A DNA stretch of 64,000 bases, from NCBI RefSeq assembly GCF_000350525.1, contig NZ_AOCN01000019.1, positions 186,001-250,000 on the forward strand. Direction: 5' to 3'. Origin of the DNA: Leucobacter salsicius M1-8 (GTDB taxonomy: Bacteria > Actinomycetota > Actinomycetes > Actinomycetales > Microbacteriaceae). A program made the position numbers and the translations under genes. A model generated the notes under the pieces. The model made no database searches and was not told the origin of the DNA. It saw only the letters and a list, made by a program, of their open reading frames with translations. Positions 8,070-15,194 of this stretch are shown piece by piece; within the stretch, counting starts at the first letter, position 1; each line of letters begins with the position of its first letter.

Positions 8070-8761
8070 ACCTCTTTGGCGAAGCGCTCGCCTGGCTCGT
8101 CGACCCGGCCCACTGGAGCGGATCCGGATCCATCCCAATTCGAACGGCCGAGCACCTGGGCCTCACCGCGGTCGCCCTCCTTGGTGCAGCCCTGCTCGCG
8201 CTCCCTGCGGGGGCGGCCATCGGCCACGCTCGCCGAGGCGCCGCGCTCGTGGGCGGTATCGTGGGCGCCGCCCGAGCGCTGCCGACGCTCGGACTGCTGA
8301 CACTGCTGGCACTCGCGCTCGGAATCGGGATCGAGGCCCCGCTCATCGCGCTCATCATCCTCGCGATCCCGTCGCTCTTCGCCGGAGCCTATTCCGGGGT
8401 GCAAGCAATCGATCCAGCGGTGCCCGACGCGGCCGCCGCGATCGGCATGACCCCGTGGCAGGTGCTCATGCAGGCCGAGCTGCCGCTCGCCCTCCCCGTG
8501 ATCCTCGGCGGCGTGCGTGCCGCAACCCTGCAGATTGTATCGACCGCGACGCTGGCTGCCTATGTCGCCGACGTGGGGCTGGGCCGCTACCTGTTTGCGG
8601 GACTCAAGACCCGCGACTACCCGCAAATGCTTGCTGGGGCGCTCCTTGTCGTTGCGCTGACGCTTGCGATCGACCTGCTACTCGGCGCGATGCAGCGGGT
8701 CGCTTCGCGCCGCACGAACCACACCGCGCTTATTCACCCGATCAGAGAGGCCGCACGATAA
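8066..8761 (+). CDS. Opu-type ABC importer, permease subunit 2
   Basis: 231 residues from the ATG at 8066, which overlaps the previous stop (ATGA). It shows the EAA-type loop DAAAAIGMTPWQVLMQAELPLALPVILGG and the family sequence IVSTATLAAYVADVGLGRYLFAGL. RTAEHLGLTAVALLGA near the start corresponds to the first membrane helix of OpuBD/OpuCD proteins. With the first permease it would form a heterodimeric channel in the cytoplasmic membrane. Its stop codon shares one base with the start of the binding-protein gene. Confidence 0.9.
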   Translation: MNLFGEALAWLVDPAHWSGSGSIPIRTAEHLGLTAVALLGAALLALPAGAAIGHARRGAALVGGIVGAARALPTLGLLTLLALALGIGIEAPLIALIILAIPSLFAGAYSGVQAIDPAVPDAAAAIGMTPWQVLMQAELPLALPVILGGVRAATLQIVSTATLAAYVADVGLGRYLFAGLKTRDYPQMLAGALLVVALTLAIDLLLGAMQRVASRRTNHTALIHPIREAAR

Positions 8762-9681
8762 TGAGCCACAAATTCACCACCCTACTCGCCGTCACGGCCG
8801 CCCTGGCCCTCACGCTCGCGGGCTGCTCTGGGAGCGACCCGTTGGCGACCGCTAGCGACTCCGGATCGGGTGATGCGACCGCACCACTCGTCATCGGGTC
8901 ACAGGACTACTATTCGAACGAGATCATCGCCGAGCTCTACGCGCAGGCGCTCGAGGCCGGCGGGTACGAAGTCGATCGGCAACTGCGCATCGGTCAACGC
9001 GAGGTGTACCTGCCCGAACTTGAGGCGGGCACGATCGACCTGATGCCTGAGTACACGGGAAATCTGTTGCAGTTTTGGCAGCCGGATACCGAGGCCAGCA
9101 CCTCCGAGGACGTCTACGCGGCACTCAAGGAAGCCACCCCGGAGGGCTTGCGCGCCCTCGAGCAGTCGCCCGCGACCGACCAGGATTCGTACGTCGTGAC
9201 CGCCCCCTTCGCACAGGAGTGGCAGCTCGAATCCATCGGCGATCTCGCGAATGTCACCGGGCCGATCACGCTCGGTGCCAACTCCGAGGCCGAGTCGCGG
9301 CCGTACGGCCCAGCCGGGCTCGCGAGCGTGTATGGGGTCGCTGGCGTTAAGTTCACACCGATCGAGGACAGCGGCGGGCCGTTGACACTCAAGGCGCTCC
9401 AAGACGACGATATTCAGCTCGCCAACATCTACTCGGCCGACCCCTCGCTCTCGAGTGGCGATGTCGTGACGCTCGCCGACCCCAAAGGCATCTTTCTCGC
9501 GTCCCACGTGGTTCCGATTGTGAGCGATCGCGTCGACGAGGGCGCCGCCGAGATCATCAACGCGGTGAGCGCAGCGTTGCAGCCGGCCGACCTCGTCGAG
9601 CTCAACGCGCGCAGCGTCAACGACGAACTTCCCGCGAAGCAGATCGCGGCGGACTGGCTGGGCGCACAGGGGCTGGCGTAA
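8761..9681 (+). CDS. Opu-type ABC importer, solute-binding lipoprotein
   Basis: 306 residues. A lipoprotein signal peptide ends at the lipobox LAGC, so the mature protein is anchored outside the membrane. VIGSQDYYSNEIIAELYAQALEAGGYEV and DLMPEYTGNLLQFW are hallmarks of the OpuAC/ProX-type fold that binds quaternary amines in an aromatic cage. The ATG shares one base with the upstream TAA. It ends 13 bases from the stop of the convergent Nudix gene. Which solute is bound (glycine betaine, choline, carnitine or proline betaine) cannot be read from the sequence. Confidence 0.92.
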   Translation: MSHKFTTLLAVTAALALTLAGCSGSDPLATASDSGSGDATAPLVIGSQDYYSNEIIAELYAQALEAGGYEVDRQLRIGQREVYLPELEAGTIDLMPEYTGNLLQFWQPDTEASTSEDVYAALKEATPEGLRALEQSPATDQDSYVVTAPFAQEWQLESIGDLANVTGPITLGANSEAESRPYGPAGLASVYGVAGVKFTPIEDSGGPLTLKALQDDDIQLANIYSADPSLSSGDVVTLADPKGIFLASHVVPIVSDRVDEGAAEIINAVSAALQPADLVELNARSVNDELPAKQIAADWLGAQGLA

Positions 9682-9694
9682 CCGCCAGCGCTGG

Positions 9695-10189
9695 TTACTC
9701 CGAGCGCAGGGCGGGAAACACGAACTCGATGTTGAGCGGTGCGACGGCGATGTGCGGGGCAAGTCCCTCGCGAGGCCGCGCCGGGTCAAGCCACGCGACC
9801 TCTTCAATCTCGGCGAGCGGGGCCGCGCTGAGCGCGGCCGCGACGAAGTCGTGGGCAAACACGGTGGCCTCGAGCGCAAACCCCGGCTCGTTTGCGGCGG
9901 CGGTGCGAAACACGCCGAGTAGCGTGAGCGACGCCGGATCGAGCGCAATGGCGAGCTCCTCGGCCACCTCGCGCGCCGCACACGCTGCGGCGGATTCGCC
10001 CGGCTCGGGCTTGCCGCCCGGCAGCATGAATGCATGGGTGCCGCGCTTGCGCACATTAAGCACGCGCCCCTCACGGTCGCGCAGCACAACCGCGCTCACC
10101 CGGATCACTTGATCGGCAATCGCGGAGTGGGGTTCGACGGCCTGATCCGGCGTCGCGGCGGGGGAGTGGGGCGTGGGAGCTACTGACAC
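9695..10189 (-). CDS. Nudix hydrolase
   Basis: 164 residues. The Nudix box is GGKPEPGESAAACAAREVAEELAI, with the metal-binding REVAEE core. The glycine that normally follows EE-x is replaced by Ala (EELAI). It begins with IRVSAVVLRDREGRVLNVRKRG, typical of small NUDIX proteins that hydrolyse nucleoside diphosphate derivatives. The substrate cannot be assigned. The ATG at 10189 lies 9 bases after the stop of the M15 peptidase gene, so the two are probably cotranscribed. Confidence 0.9.
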   Translation of the reverse strand: MSVAPTPHSPAATPDQAVEPHSAIADQVIRVSAVVLRDREGRVLNVRKRGTHAFMLPGGKPEPGESAAACAAREVAEELAIALDPASLTLLGVFRTAAANEPGFALEATVFAHDFVAAALSAAPLAEIEEVAWLDPARPREGLAPHIAVAPLNIEFVFPALRSE

Positions 10190-10198
10190 CGCTCCAGA

Positions 10199-11005
10199 TT
10201 AGCCCGCGTACCCGGGGGCCGCGGGGAGCCCAAAGAATTCCTCGAGCGTCGTGACGCCCGTTGCCCGCATTTCGGCTGCCAGCTCGGGGCCGACATATCG
10301 GAAGTGCCAGGGCTCCGGCATGAAACCCGTGACGGATTCCTTGTCGGCCGGATACCGCTCGATGAAGCCGTAGGCTGCGGCATTCTCCGCAAGCCACTGG
10401 CCCGCGGGAGTCTCACCGAAGCACGACGCCAGGTAGCAGGCGCCGTAGTCGTCGAAATCGACGGTGAGACCAGTCTGATGTTCGGAGTGCCCGGGGCGCG
10501 CAGAATAGGTGTCGGCGGCCGCCTGCCCGTCGCGCGCGATGTAGCTCTCATAGAGCTGCACCTGGAGGGCATAGGGGCGGTAGGCGCTGATGACGCGCAC
10601 ATCGAACCCGGCGTCGAGCGCGCCCGCCACGAGCTGCTCGGTTGCGCGCGCTGCGACCTCGCGCAGCGGCTGCCCGTTATCGTTTGCGACTCCCTCGGTG
10701 GGCACGAGATCGCTCGGCTCGAACTCGACGGGGTTCAATGGCCGCAGCTTGTTTCCCACCACCCAGATCGACATGGGGTCGTCGATCGAGTGAGCCTTGC
10801 GGTCAAACCCGGTTGGCGCGGGTGCCGCGGGGGCCTCAGCTTCGGGCTGCGGCTCGGGCTTGGCCAGCTTAGGTTTTGCCTCGGCAGCCTGCTCGGCGGC
10901 AGGCTTCTTCGGCTGAACCGGCTCGGGCTCCGGTGCACACGCGGTGAGGGACCCAACGAGCACGAGAGCGAGAAGGGCAGCGGCACCGTGCCGAATGAAA
11001 GTCAT
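10199..11005 (-). CDS. D-alanyl-D-alanine carboxypeptidase-like lipoprotein (peptidase family M15B)
   Basis: 268 residues. A signal peptide ends at LTAC (lipobox), followed by a ~45-residue Pro/Glu/Lys/Ala-rich linker that would hold the domain away from the membrane. The VanY-type domain shows SAYRPYALQVQLY, the zinc motif SEHQTGLTVDF (His and Asp ligands) and EPWHFRYVG (catalytic Glu and third ligand His). It would remove the terminal D-Ala from peptidoglycan stem peptides. It sits between the nitrilase-like gene (34 bases upstream) and the Nudix gene. Confidence 0.9.
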   Translation of the reverse strand: MTFIRHGAAALLALVLVGSLTACAPEPEPVQPKKPAAEQAAEAKPKLAKPEPQPEAEAPAAPAPTGFDRKAHSIDDPMSIWVVGNKLRPLNPVEFEPSDLVPTEGVANDNGQPLREVAARATEQLVAGALDAGFDVRVISAYRPYALQVQLYESYIARDGQAAADTYSARPGHSEHQTGLTVDFDDYGACYLASCFGETPAGQWLAENAAAYGFIERYPADKESVTGFMPEPWHFRYVGPELAAEMRATGVTTLEEFFGLPAAPGYAG

Positions 11006-11039
11006 AGGAATATCGTAGGGGACGCTGCTTGGGCCGCAT

Positions 11040-11885
11040 TCACAGCAGCGGGTTGCTGCTCAGACCTACGTACCCGGCCCCCTCGAGCCGATCAGCAATG
11101 ACAGGAAATTCGGCGCGAGTGAGTGTCACCGCGTCGCGGGGCAGATCGGCCATAATGAACTGCTCCTCCGATCCGCACTCGGCAATGATGGTGCCCGAAG
11201 GATCGACGATGCGACTGTAGCCCCCGAGCTGCACTTCGCCCTGGGTGCCACACGCATTGCACGCGAGTACCCAGAGCTGGTGCTCGATAGCGCGGGCCTG
11301 CGTGAGTACCCGCCAGTGTTCCCGTCGGGCCGCTGGCCACGCCGCGGGGATCACGACGGCCTCTGCGCCGCGCTCGCTAATCTGCTGCCACAGGCCAGGA
11401 AAGCGCAGATCGTAGCACGTGGTGCTCGCGACGGGGCCAACGGGACTGTCGACGACGCTCAGCGATTCACCCGGGGTGAGGAGCTTTGACTCAAGGGACT
11501 GGTACCCAAATACGTGAATCTTGCGGTACACCTGGGCGACCGTGCCGGTGGGGTCGAGCAACACGGCCGTGTTAAACAACTGATCGCCTCGACGCTCGAC
11601 GATGCTGCCGAGGTGAATCCAACTGCCGAGCTCGCGGGCCAGCTCGCTCATTGCGGTGACCGTGGGCCCCGCAAGCGACTCGGCGCGGTCGGCATACTGC
11701 TCAAAGGCGAAGTAGCCCGGGCTCCAGAGCTCGGGCAGCACATACAGCTCGGCCCCCGCGTGAGACCGGATGAGGTTCACGACGCGAGCGATGCGATTGC
11801 TCTGAGTTTCGTCGACGGGGCTCGCGACCTGTACCAGCGCGACTCGAGTGTGAGCGGGGGCGATGTGTGGCTCTGTCACGTGCAT
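11040..11885 (-). CDS. Carbon-nitrogen hydrolase (nitrilase superfamily)
   Basis: 281 residues from the ATG at 11885, which has a GGAGAG site just upstream; the longer frame to 12023 is not family-like. The catalytic Glu-Lys-Cys triad is visible as Glu in VLPELWSPGYF, Lys in YRKIHVFG, and Cys in STTCYDLRFPGLW. This pattern fits the omega-amidase / predicted amidohydrolase branch, which hydrolyses amides such as 2-oxosuccinamate and deaminated glutathione. The precise substrate is not resolved. It is divergent from the DUF4916 gene and heads a likely three-gene minus-strand operon. Confidence 0.88.
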   Translation of the reverse strand: MHVTEPHIAPAHTRVALVQVASPVDETQSNRIARVVNLIRSHAGAELYVLPELWSPGYFAFEQYADRAESLAGPTVTAMSELARELGSWIHLGSIVERRGDQLFNTAVLLDPTGTVAQVYRKIHVFGYQSLESKLLTPGESLSVVDSPVGPVASTTCYDLRFPGLWQQISERGAEAVVIPAAWPAARREHWRVLTQARAIEHQLWVLACNACGTQGEVQLGGYSRIVDPSGTIIAECGSEEQFIMADLPRDAVTLTRAEFPVIADRLEGAGYVGLSSNPLL

Positions 11886-12001
11886 GCTCTCCACACTACG
11901 CGTGGTGAGCACGCCAATGCACCGGCGAGTGCGGCACAATAGAGCGTGGTGGTGCGAACTGTCAGGGTGCGCCGCCGAAACCGATCGGAGGGCGAACCCG
12001 C

Positions 12002-12559
12002 ATGAGCATCGACACTGCGCCACGGCCAGAGAACGAAGGCCGCCCCGATAACCCCGGGTGGCTGAGTGAAGACGAGCTGCAGTTCGTGCGCGGCCGACTC
12101 CCGATGTTGTATGTAGAGGCAGTGCCGGTGCGCGTCAACGGGATGGGGCAGATCACCGAGGTGGGGCTGTTGCTGCGGAGCACCCCAGACGGGGTCATGA
12201 CCCGCACGCTCGTGTCGGGCCGGGTGCGCTACGGCGAACCCGTGCGTGAGGCGCTTGCGCGTCACCTCGAGAACGACCTGGGGCCGATGGCGTTTCCCCA
12301 GATGCCCAACGCGCTCGTACCCGCGCAGGTGGCCGAGTACTTTCCGATGCCGGGCATCTCGCAGTTCTATGACGAGCGGCAGCACGCCGTCTCGCTCGTG
12401 TATGTGGTGCCGGTCACCGGCACCTGCAACCCCCGGCAAGACGCGCTCGAGGTGACCTGGATGTCGCCCGAGCTCGCGCTGTCAGACGAAACGCTGCGGG
12501 AGCTTTCGGGTGGCCGGGGCGCGTTGCTGCGGCAGGCGCTCGGCGCCACCGGCTGCTAG
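12002..12559 (+). CDS. DUF4916 (Nudix-like) protein
   Basis: 185 residues starting ATG at 12002, with GGAGGG about 8 bases before. The segment WLSEDELQFVRGRLPMLYVEAVPVRVN followed by ITEVGLLLR and LVSGRVRYGEPVREALARHLENDLGP is the actinobacterial DUF4916 pattern, a Nudix-fold family with a degenerate box. It lacks an intact REUXEE metal motif, so catalysis is doubtful. Function is unknown. It is divergent from the nitrilase-like gene and ends 10 bases before the convergent SprT-like gene. Confidence 0.82.
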   Translation: MSIDTAPRPENEGRPDNPGWLSEDELQFVRGRLPMLYVEAVPVRVNGMGQITEVGLLLRSTPDGVMTRTLVSGRVRYGEPVREALARHLENDLGPMAFPQMPNALVPAQVAEYFPMPGISQFYDERQHAVSLVYVVPVTGTCNPRQDALEVTWMSPELALSDETLRELSGGRGALLRQALGATGC

Positions 12560-12569
12560 CCGCGATCCC

Positions 12570-13022
12570 TCAACCCCGTTTGCGCCAGTTGATGAGGTGC
12601 GTTCGAGAGAACGAGCGGGAGCACTTGCCGCAGGACTGCTCCCGTGTGGGGCGACGAAACCGGTAGTGCGGGTGGCCCGCCGGGCATGCCCCGACCCAAG
12701 GGGCCTGTTCGTGCGCGATTTCGCCGTCGTGGGTGCGCCCGCCGACGTAGCCGATCTCTGCCGCCGTGCGCTTCCAGAGCGCGCCGTGTCCAGCGCGAGG
12801 GCCAGCCATCGCGTGCGCAACTTCGTGCAGCAGGATCTGGTGTACCTCGTCGTCGTCGAACTTGGAGGCGAGATATCGCGAAACGGTGATGCGTTTCTCG
12901 GTGAAGTTGCACAGGCCGGCGCGACGCTTCGCGGTGTCGAAGCCGAAGCTCCACACGGCCGGGTCGAGGTGCATCTTGATGAGCGCCTCGGCCCAGACCC
13001 GAACCCGTGCGAGATTAGCCAC
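12570..13022 (-). CDS. SprT-like zinc metallopeptidase-fold protein
   Basis: 150 residues. The HEVAHA motif (HExxH) sits mid-protein in ILLHEVAHAMAGPRAGHGALWK, with a third ligand His downstream. The C-terminal zinc ribbon shows CPAGHPHYRF and CGKC. SprT-fold proteins include the DNA-protein crosslink protease Spartan; bacterial members are poorly characterised. The start chosen is the GTG at 13022, which overlaps the stop of the upstream gene by 8 bases (GTGGCTAA) and places LARVRVWAEALI at the family N-terminus. It is the last gene of a four-gene minus-strand operon. Confidence 0.86.
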   Translation of the reverse strand: MANLARVRVWAEALIKMHLDPAVWSFGFDTAKRRAGLCNFTEKRITVSRYLASKFDDDEVHQILLHEVAHAMAGPRAGHGALWKRTAAEIGYVGGRTHDGEIAHEQAPWVGACPAGHPHYRFRRPTREQSCGKCSRSFSRTHLINWRKRG

Positions 13023-13878
13023 GGCCGAAGAGCTCCCGTGCCGGGGCGGGGGAATCGACGGCGGTTGCATCGGTCACGATGCGTGCGCCGCGGATGAGTT
13101 CTGACAGCTCAGCGCCGTACAGCATGCGTGCCGGGTGCGGCCCGCCGGCAAGCAACCGCGGCATCCAGTCGAGTGAATCGAGCGGATCGGTGGACGCGAC
13201 GAACACGATGTTGCCGAAGCGGCGGCCCTTGAGGACCTGCGGCTCGGCGATGGCCGCGACCGAGGGGAACAGGCTCGCGAGTGTCGCGGCCTGACCGCGC
13301 GCAAACGGCAGGCCGGTGCCATCCGCCGTGTTTACGACCACCACGCCCCCGGGGGCGAGCAGCGGGCGAATAAGCTCGTAGAACTCGAAGCTCGACACGT
13401 GCGCCGGGGTGCGCGCCCCCGCAAAAATATCAACAACGACGAGGTCCATTGCGCCCTGCATGCCCGCGGGCAGCTTGCCCAGCACCTCGCGGGCGTCGCC
13501 GCGTCGCACCCTGATGCTCGCGCGTTTGGGCAGCGGGGCAGCCTCGCGAACCAGATCGACGAGCGCGCCCTCGAGCTCAATCACCTGCTGACGGCTGCCC
13601 GGGCGCATCGCCTCGACATAGCGGGGGAGGGTGAAAGCCCCGCCACCCAGGTGTAGCGCCGAAATGGGCGCACCCTCGGGGCGAAACAGGTCGATGACAT
13701 GCCCCATGCGCCGCACGTACTCAAAGAAGAGCTCGGTCTCGTCGCGCAGATTCACGTGTGACTGCGGGGTGCCGTCAATGGTCAACTGCACCGCTCCGGG
13801 GACCCACTCGTCCTCTTCGACGGCGGCGATGAGGCCCGAGGGGAGGGTAACCGGATCGGGAAGCACGAGCTTAGCCAC
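13015..13878 (-). CDS. Spermidine-synthase-like methyltransferase-fold protein
   Basis: 287 residues from the GTG at 13878, which overlaps the mycoredoxin stop by 8 bases. The nucleotide-binding motif ALHLGGGAFTLPRY is followed by VIELEGALVDLVRE, VRRGDAREVL and VVDIFAGARTPAHVSSFEFYELI, as in the spermine/spermidine synthase superfamily. The polyamine-synthase catalytic Asp in a GGGDG motif is not obvious, so this may be a methyltransferase-fold relative and not a real aminopropyltransferase. The substrate is unknown. Its own end overlaps the SprT-like gene in the same manner. Confidence 0.8.
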   Translation of the reverse strand: MAKLVLPDPVTLPSGLIAAVEEDEWVPGAVQLTIDGTPQSHVNLRDETELFFEYVRRMGHVIDLFRPEGAPISALHLGGGAFTLPRYVEAMRPGSRQQVIELEGALVDLVREAAPLPKRASIRVRRGDAREVLGKLPAGMQGAMDLVVVDIFAGARTPAHVSSFEFYELIRPLLAPGGVVVVNTADGTGLPFARGQAATLASLFPSVAAIAEPQVLKGRRFGNIVFVASTDPLDSLDWMPRLLAGGPHPARMLYGAELSELIRGARIVTDATAVDSPAPARELFGRG

Positions 13879-14185
13879 GGCCGAGCCCCAGCTCCTCGAT
13901 CTTGCGCTGCAGGTCAGCGTTTGAGGGCTCAACCTGATGGCTTGCATCGGGATAGAGGATGACGGGAATGTTCGTGCGACCGCTGATGTCTCGAGCCACC
14001 TCTGCCGCATCGGGCTCTAGCACCAGATCGATGTAGCGGTAGGACACTCCCGCACGATCGAACACGAGCTTTGCGCGCCGGCAATCGCCGCACCAGTCGG
14101 CACCGAACATCACCGTCTCGGGCTGGACTGCGGTTTCAGTGTGGCTCGGATCAACAGAATCGCGGGGCGCTGAAGAGGTGGTCAT
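13871..14185 (-). CDS. Mycoredoxin / glutaredoxin-like protein
   Basis: 104 residues from the ATG at 14185. The thioredoxin-fold active site is FGADWCGDCRRAK, with two redox cysteines separated by two residues. Later TNIPVILYPDASH holds the cis-Pro. In Actinobacteria such proteins act as mycoredoxins that reduce mycothiol-mixed disulfides. The CGDC form differs from the more common CGYC, so the target may be different. The ribosome site is weak. It lies 10 bases after PAP2 and overlaps the spermidine-synthase-like gene by 8 bases. Confidence 0.87.
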   Translation of the reverse strand: MTTSSAPRDSVDPSHTETAVQPETVMFGADWCGDCRRAKLVFDRAGVSYRYIDLVLEPDAAEVARDISGRTNIPVILYPDASHQVEPSNADLQRKIEELGLGRG

Positions 14186-14195
14186 GCACCCAAGC

Positions 14196-14888
14196 CTAAA
14201 GCGAGCCTCCGACATTGGCCTGTGCCGCCGCGCGCTGCGGCTGCCACATCGCAAACGAAATGAGGGCAGCAGTGGCTCCCACGATCGCGCCAGCGACCGT
14301 GTCGCTCAGCCAGTGCACGTGGAGCGCGGTGCGGCTCCACGCCATGAGAACGATCCAACCGACGGCCGCCAGATTGACCCATACTGCCTGCCGACGAGTC
14401 ACCCAGCCTGAATAGCGCACGACGAGAGCGAGTGAGACCACCAGTGCGGCCGCGCCCATGGTGTGCCCCGACGGGTACGAATATCCACTCGAACCATAGA
14501 GCTGATCCCAGGGGCGGGGCCGTGCCACCAACTGCTTCAGTAGCTGGGACGAGACCACGCCGAACAGCATCGCGGTCATGACCGTCGCCCCGGCGCGCGG
14601 AAACCGCAGGGCAAAGAAGAGGGCGGCCGCAATTGCCGCGCACACGGCCGCACCGATGCCGCTGCCCACCTCCGCCATGAATGCTGCGATGGCAAACGGG
14701 ACGCTGCCGCGTGTGACGCCCGCGACTCCGTGCCACCACTCATCAATGCCGAGCGGGCCCTGCGAAACGAAGCGCAGGTACGCCCCAAACGCGACGACGG
14801 CCGCGAGGCCCGCGACCGCCCAGGCGGTTGCGGCGCGCGGCGACGCAGGATCCGGATCGTGGCGATTCGCGCCTGGTGCATCGTTCAT
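14196..14888 (-). CDS. PAP2-family membrane phosphatase
   Basis: 230 residues from the ATG at 14888. The three phosphatase motifs are present: KQLVARPRP (KX6RP), SYPSGH, and SRTALHVHWLSD (SRX5HX3D). About six membrane helices surround them. Such proteins dephosphorylate lipid phosphates, for example undecaprenyl pyrophosphate or phosphatidic acid, on the outer face of the membrane. The exact lipid is not known. It is the first gene of the four-gene minus-strand operon and is divergent from rpoB. Confidence 0.88.
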   Translation of the reverse strand: MNDAPGANRHDPDPASPRAATAWAVAGLAAVVAFGAYLRFVSQGPLGIDEWWHGVAGVTRGSVPFAIAAFMAEVGSGIGAAVCAAIAAALFFALRFPRAGATVMTAMLFGVVSSQLLKQLVARPRPWDQLYGSSGYSYPSGHTMGAAALVVSLALVVRYSGWVTRRQAVWVNLAAVGWIVLMAWSRTALHVHWLSDTVAGAIVGATAALISFAMWQPQRAAAQANVGGSL

Positions 14889-15194
14889 CTGGACACAGTA
14901 GCGTCGCAAGCTGCGGAGTTTTGTGGGAACAGCGCGTCGCATGGAACCATCCCGGTTCCCGGGAATAAGCTGGGGGCCCGCGGGGCTGGTGCATAAACAC
15001 CGGTTTTCTCATGGACAGCGCGTAACGATGGTGTTACAGTAGAAAGCTGCACTACGGACACCAGTGTGCCTTCATATAGTGGTAGGCCCCGGGAGCTGGC
15101 GCGAAAGCGCATATGAGCCTCGACCTTGTGATCCGATGCACTTCTCGCAAGACCAGGCTCAACCGGCCCGACGGGGCCCACGGAGGTAGTTTCC
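14889..15194. other. Divergent intergenic region PAP2/rpoB with rpoB leader
   Basis: The 306 bases hold no gene. They contain the candidate rpoB promoter, a leader of about 150 bases with a GCGC-GAAA-GCGC hairpin (15099-15110), and the GGAGGT ribosome site (15182-15187) placed 7 bases before the TTG start. A GATCCGGATC palindrome lies just left of it in the PAP2 gene at 14849. Confidence 0.7.
15012..15040 (+). promoter_or_regulatory. rpoB promoter candidate
   Basis: TGGACA (15012-15017, 5/6 to the -35 consensus) and TACAGT (15035-15040, 4/6 to the -10 consensus) are separated by exactly 17 bases. Transcription would start near 15047, giving a ~148-base leader. Confidence 0.6.
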
